Source of the DNA: Cetobacterium ceti | Lineage (GTDB): Bacteria > Fusobacteriota > Fusobacteriia > Fusobacteriales > Fusobacteriaceae | Assembly: GCF_900167275.1 (NCBI RefSeq) | Contig: NZ_FUWX01000009.1 | Span: 1 to 64,000 of the forward strand | DNA: 64,000 nucleotides | Reading direction: 5' to 3' | In this document: in pieces, positions 63,195 to 64,000 of the stretch | Numbering within the stretch: the first letter of the stretch is position 1 | How the letters are laid out: each line of letters begins with the position of its first letter | Made by a program: the position numbers and the translations under genes | The notes under the pieces: generated by a model | Seen by the model: only the letters and a program-made list of their open reading frames with translations | What the model was told of the DNA's origin: nothing | Databases searched by the model: none

Positions 63195-63491
63195 TTATAT
63201 CCAATCAATGCAAGCAAAAGGCTCAGTTTTATTTTCTAAAGATTTACATAAAAAATATATCCTATTAAATTCATTATCAAAAGCTACTCCTGTAACATCA
63301 ATATCATTTAAAGTATATTTTTTATATTTCGACTTACGAATTTTTAAATAAGCCATTTCAATTTGTCCTAACTTATTTTTTATTATTTTTCTTTGCAAGC
63401 CCTCGGGAGCTATTCCTACTATTTTTGCTAAAATATTATTTGCTATTTGTATTTCATGATCTAGTATATGAGTTTTAAATTTAATTTTCAT
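63195..63491 (-). CDS. Small protein, unknown function
   Basis: The 98-residue protein has no signal peptide or membrane helix and no recognised family. It has a basic middle (KIRKSKYKKYTL) and a beta-rich end with two Cys (YFLCKS, PFACIDWI). GGAGGG lies upstream of the ATG at good distance. It lies 64 bases after the GyrI-like gene. Confidence 0.65.
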   Translation of the reverse strand: MKIKFKTHILDHEIQIANNILAKIVGIAPEGLQRKIIKNKLGQIEMAYLKIRKSKYKKYTLNDIDVTGVAFDNEFNRIYFLCKSLENKTEPFACIDWI

Positions 63492-63555
63492 AGATAGTTC
63501 CCTCCTTATTATTTAGAGTTTGCTTTTATACTACTAAAAATTAAATAAAAAACCT

Positions 63556-64000
63556 TTATTTTTTTATTGGAATTTGTATTTCTGTTATAAATTCATTTTC
63601 ATCCTCTGTTATATGTATTTCTACATGATAGATTTCTAATATATCTCCTATTACATTTAATTTATTTAACTTAATATAATTATTTAATTCATCATAATAG
63701 TTAGATATGGTATTGTACGGTCCTTTAAAGGTTAAACTTAAATATTTCCCTCCTTTTAATTCTTCTCCTTGGTAATTATTAATAATAAAACTTTCGTTAT
63801 AAGTCATATAATTTCCATTTAAAAATTCTTCTTTTTTTAACCCTGCTCCTATTTGATTTTCTGTAAAAATAAAATCGCTTTCAAAATCTATTTTTTCATT
63901 TAAAATTCTAAGTTCATAATCTATTTCCCAATCATATTTAAAACTACCTAGTTTCTTCAAAATTTTTCTATCTGGAATATCTTTTATTATAATTTTTTCA
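63556..64000 (-). CDS. GyrI-like effector-binding protein (partial, MerR/BltR-type C-terminus)
   Basis: The reading frame is open through the right edge: the residues before 63960 read EKIIIKDIPDRKIL, which is the usual start of the GyrI/BmrR effector-binding fold. About 148 residues are visible, with FTENQIGAGLKKEEF and a final YHVEIHITEDENEFITEIQIPI, whose His/Glu pattern and ending match the family. The N-terminal part, probably a MerR-type helix-turn-helix, lies outside the window. A TTG at 63960 is not the true start. Confidence 0.7.
   Translation of the reverse strand, partial: EKIIIKDIPDRKILKKLGSFKYDWEIDYELRILNEKIDFESDFIFTENQIGAGLKKEEFLNGNYMTYNESFIINNYQGEELKGGKYLSLTFKGPYNTISNYYDELNNYIKLNKLNVIGDILEIYHVEIHITEDENEFITEIQIPIKK

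Overview
The window reads as chromosomal DNA of a very AT-rich anaerobic Gram-negative bacterium, most likely a member of the Fusobacteriia (Fusobacterium/Cetobacterium/Streptobacillus relatives; genus not decidable here). Supporting signs are outer-membrane beta-barrel proteins next to Firmicute-like CUT1 sugar transporters, solute-binding proteins with cleavable signal peptides but no lipobox, a glycyl-radical enzyme pair, 4-hydroxybutyrate dehydrogenase, a 2-phosphosulfolactate-phosphatase-like protein and minCDE. No rRNA, tRNA, CRISPR array or insertion sequence was recognised. There is no gene-free gap over 300 bases; the longest are about 240-255 bases and contain promoters and terminators.

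Layout: (1) 1-9161, a tightly packed operon mixing phosphorelay genes (Hpt-domain end, stand-alone receiver, lipoprotein sensor, hybrid histidine kinase) with polysaccharide genes (outer-membrane barrel, receiver-like/GT2 fusion, Wzx-type flippase, GT4, GT2). It converges on a 1450-residue AftD-like membrane glycosyltransferase (9178-13530). (2) 13.6-31.9 kb, mixed metabolism and transport: MscS channel, YfcC-family carrier, YjjI/YjjW glycyl-radical pair, orphan UgpC/MsmX-type ATPase, nitronate monooxygenase-like flavoprotein, lone serine recombinase beside a 28-bp perfect palindrome, YheT hydrolase, odd solo ABC ATPase, ComB, two outer-membrane barrels, DUF1846 protein, lipoprotein, PepT and a MATE exporter. 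(3) 32-38.1 kb, MarR regulator, alcohol dehydrogenase with a Crp/Fnr-type regulator, divergent pdp-deoC, a small basic protein and 4-hydroxybutyrate dehydrogenase. (4) 38.15-53.54 kb, a complete-looking locus for import and intracellular breakdown of sulfated unsaturated uronic-acid oligosaccharides (glycosaminoglycans): two tandem solute-binding proteins, Ser-type sulfatase, KduI, KduD, membrane-bound AraC regulator, Cys-type sulfatase, two permeases, heparinase II/III-like lyase and GH88 unsaturated glucuronyl hydrolase. (5) 53.6-64 kb, DMT exporter, minCDE, NupC transporter, HAD phosphatase, fruR-fruK-fruA fructose PTS operon, TSUP transporter, a small unknown protein and the end of a GyrI-like effector-binding protein.

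How the parts may work together: in region 4, imported oligosaccharides would be cut by the lyase and GH88 hydrolase, desulfated in the cytoplasm, and the released unsaturated uronate taken to 2-keto-3-deoxygluconate by KduI and KduD; the transporter lacks its own ATPase and the orphan UgpC-type ATPase at 18.6 kb is the obvious candidate to power it. In region 1 the two-component genes are interleaved with the export and transferase genes, suggesting that polysaccharide output is set by phosphorelay, perhaps directly through the receiver-like domain fused to a glycosyltransferase. The most noteworthy items are this signalling/polysaccharide operon, the palindrome beside the recombinase, and the shared promoter architecture of the glycosaminoglycan locus.
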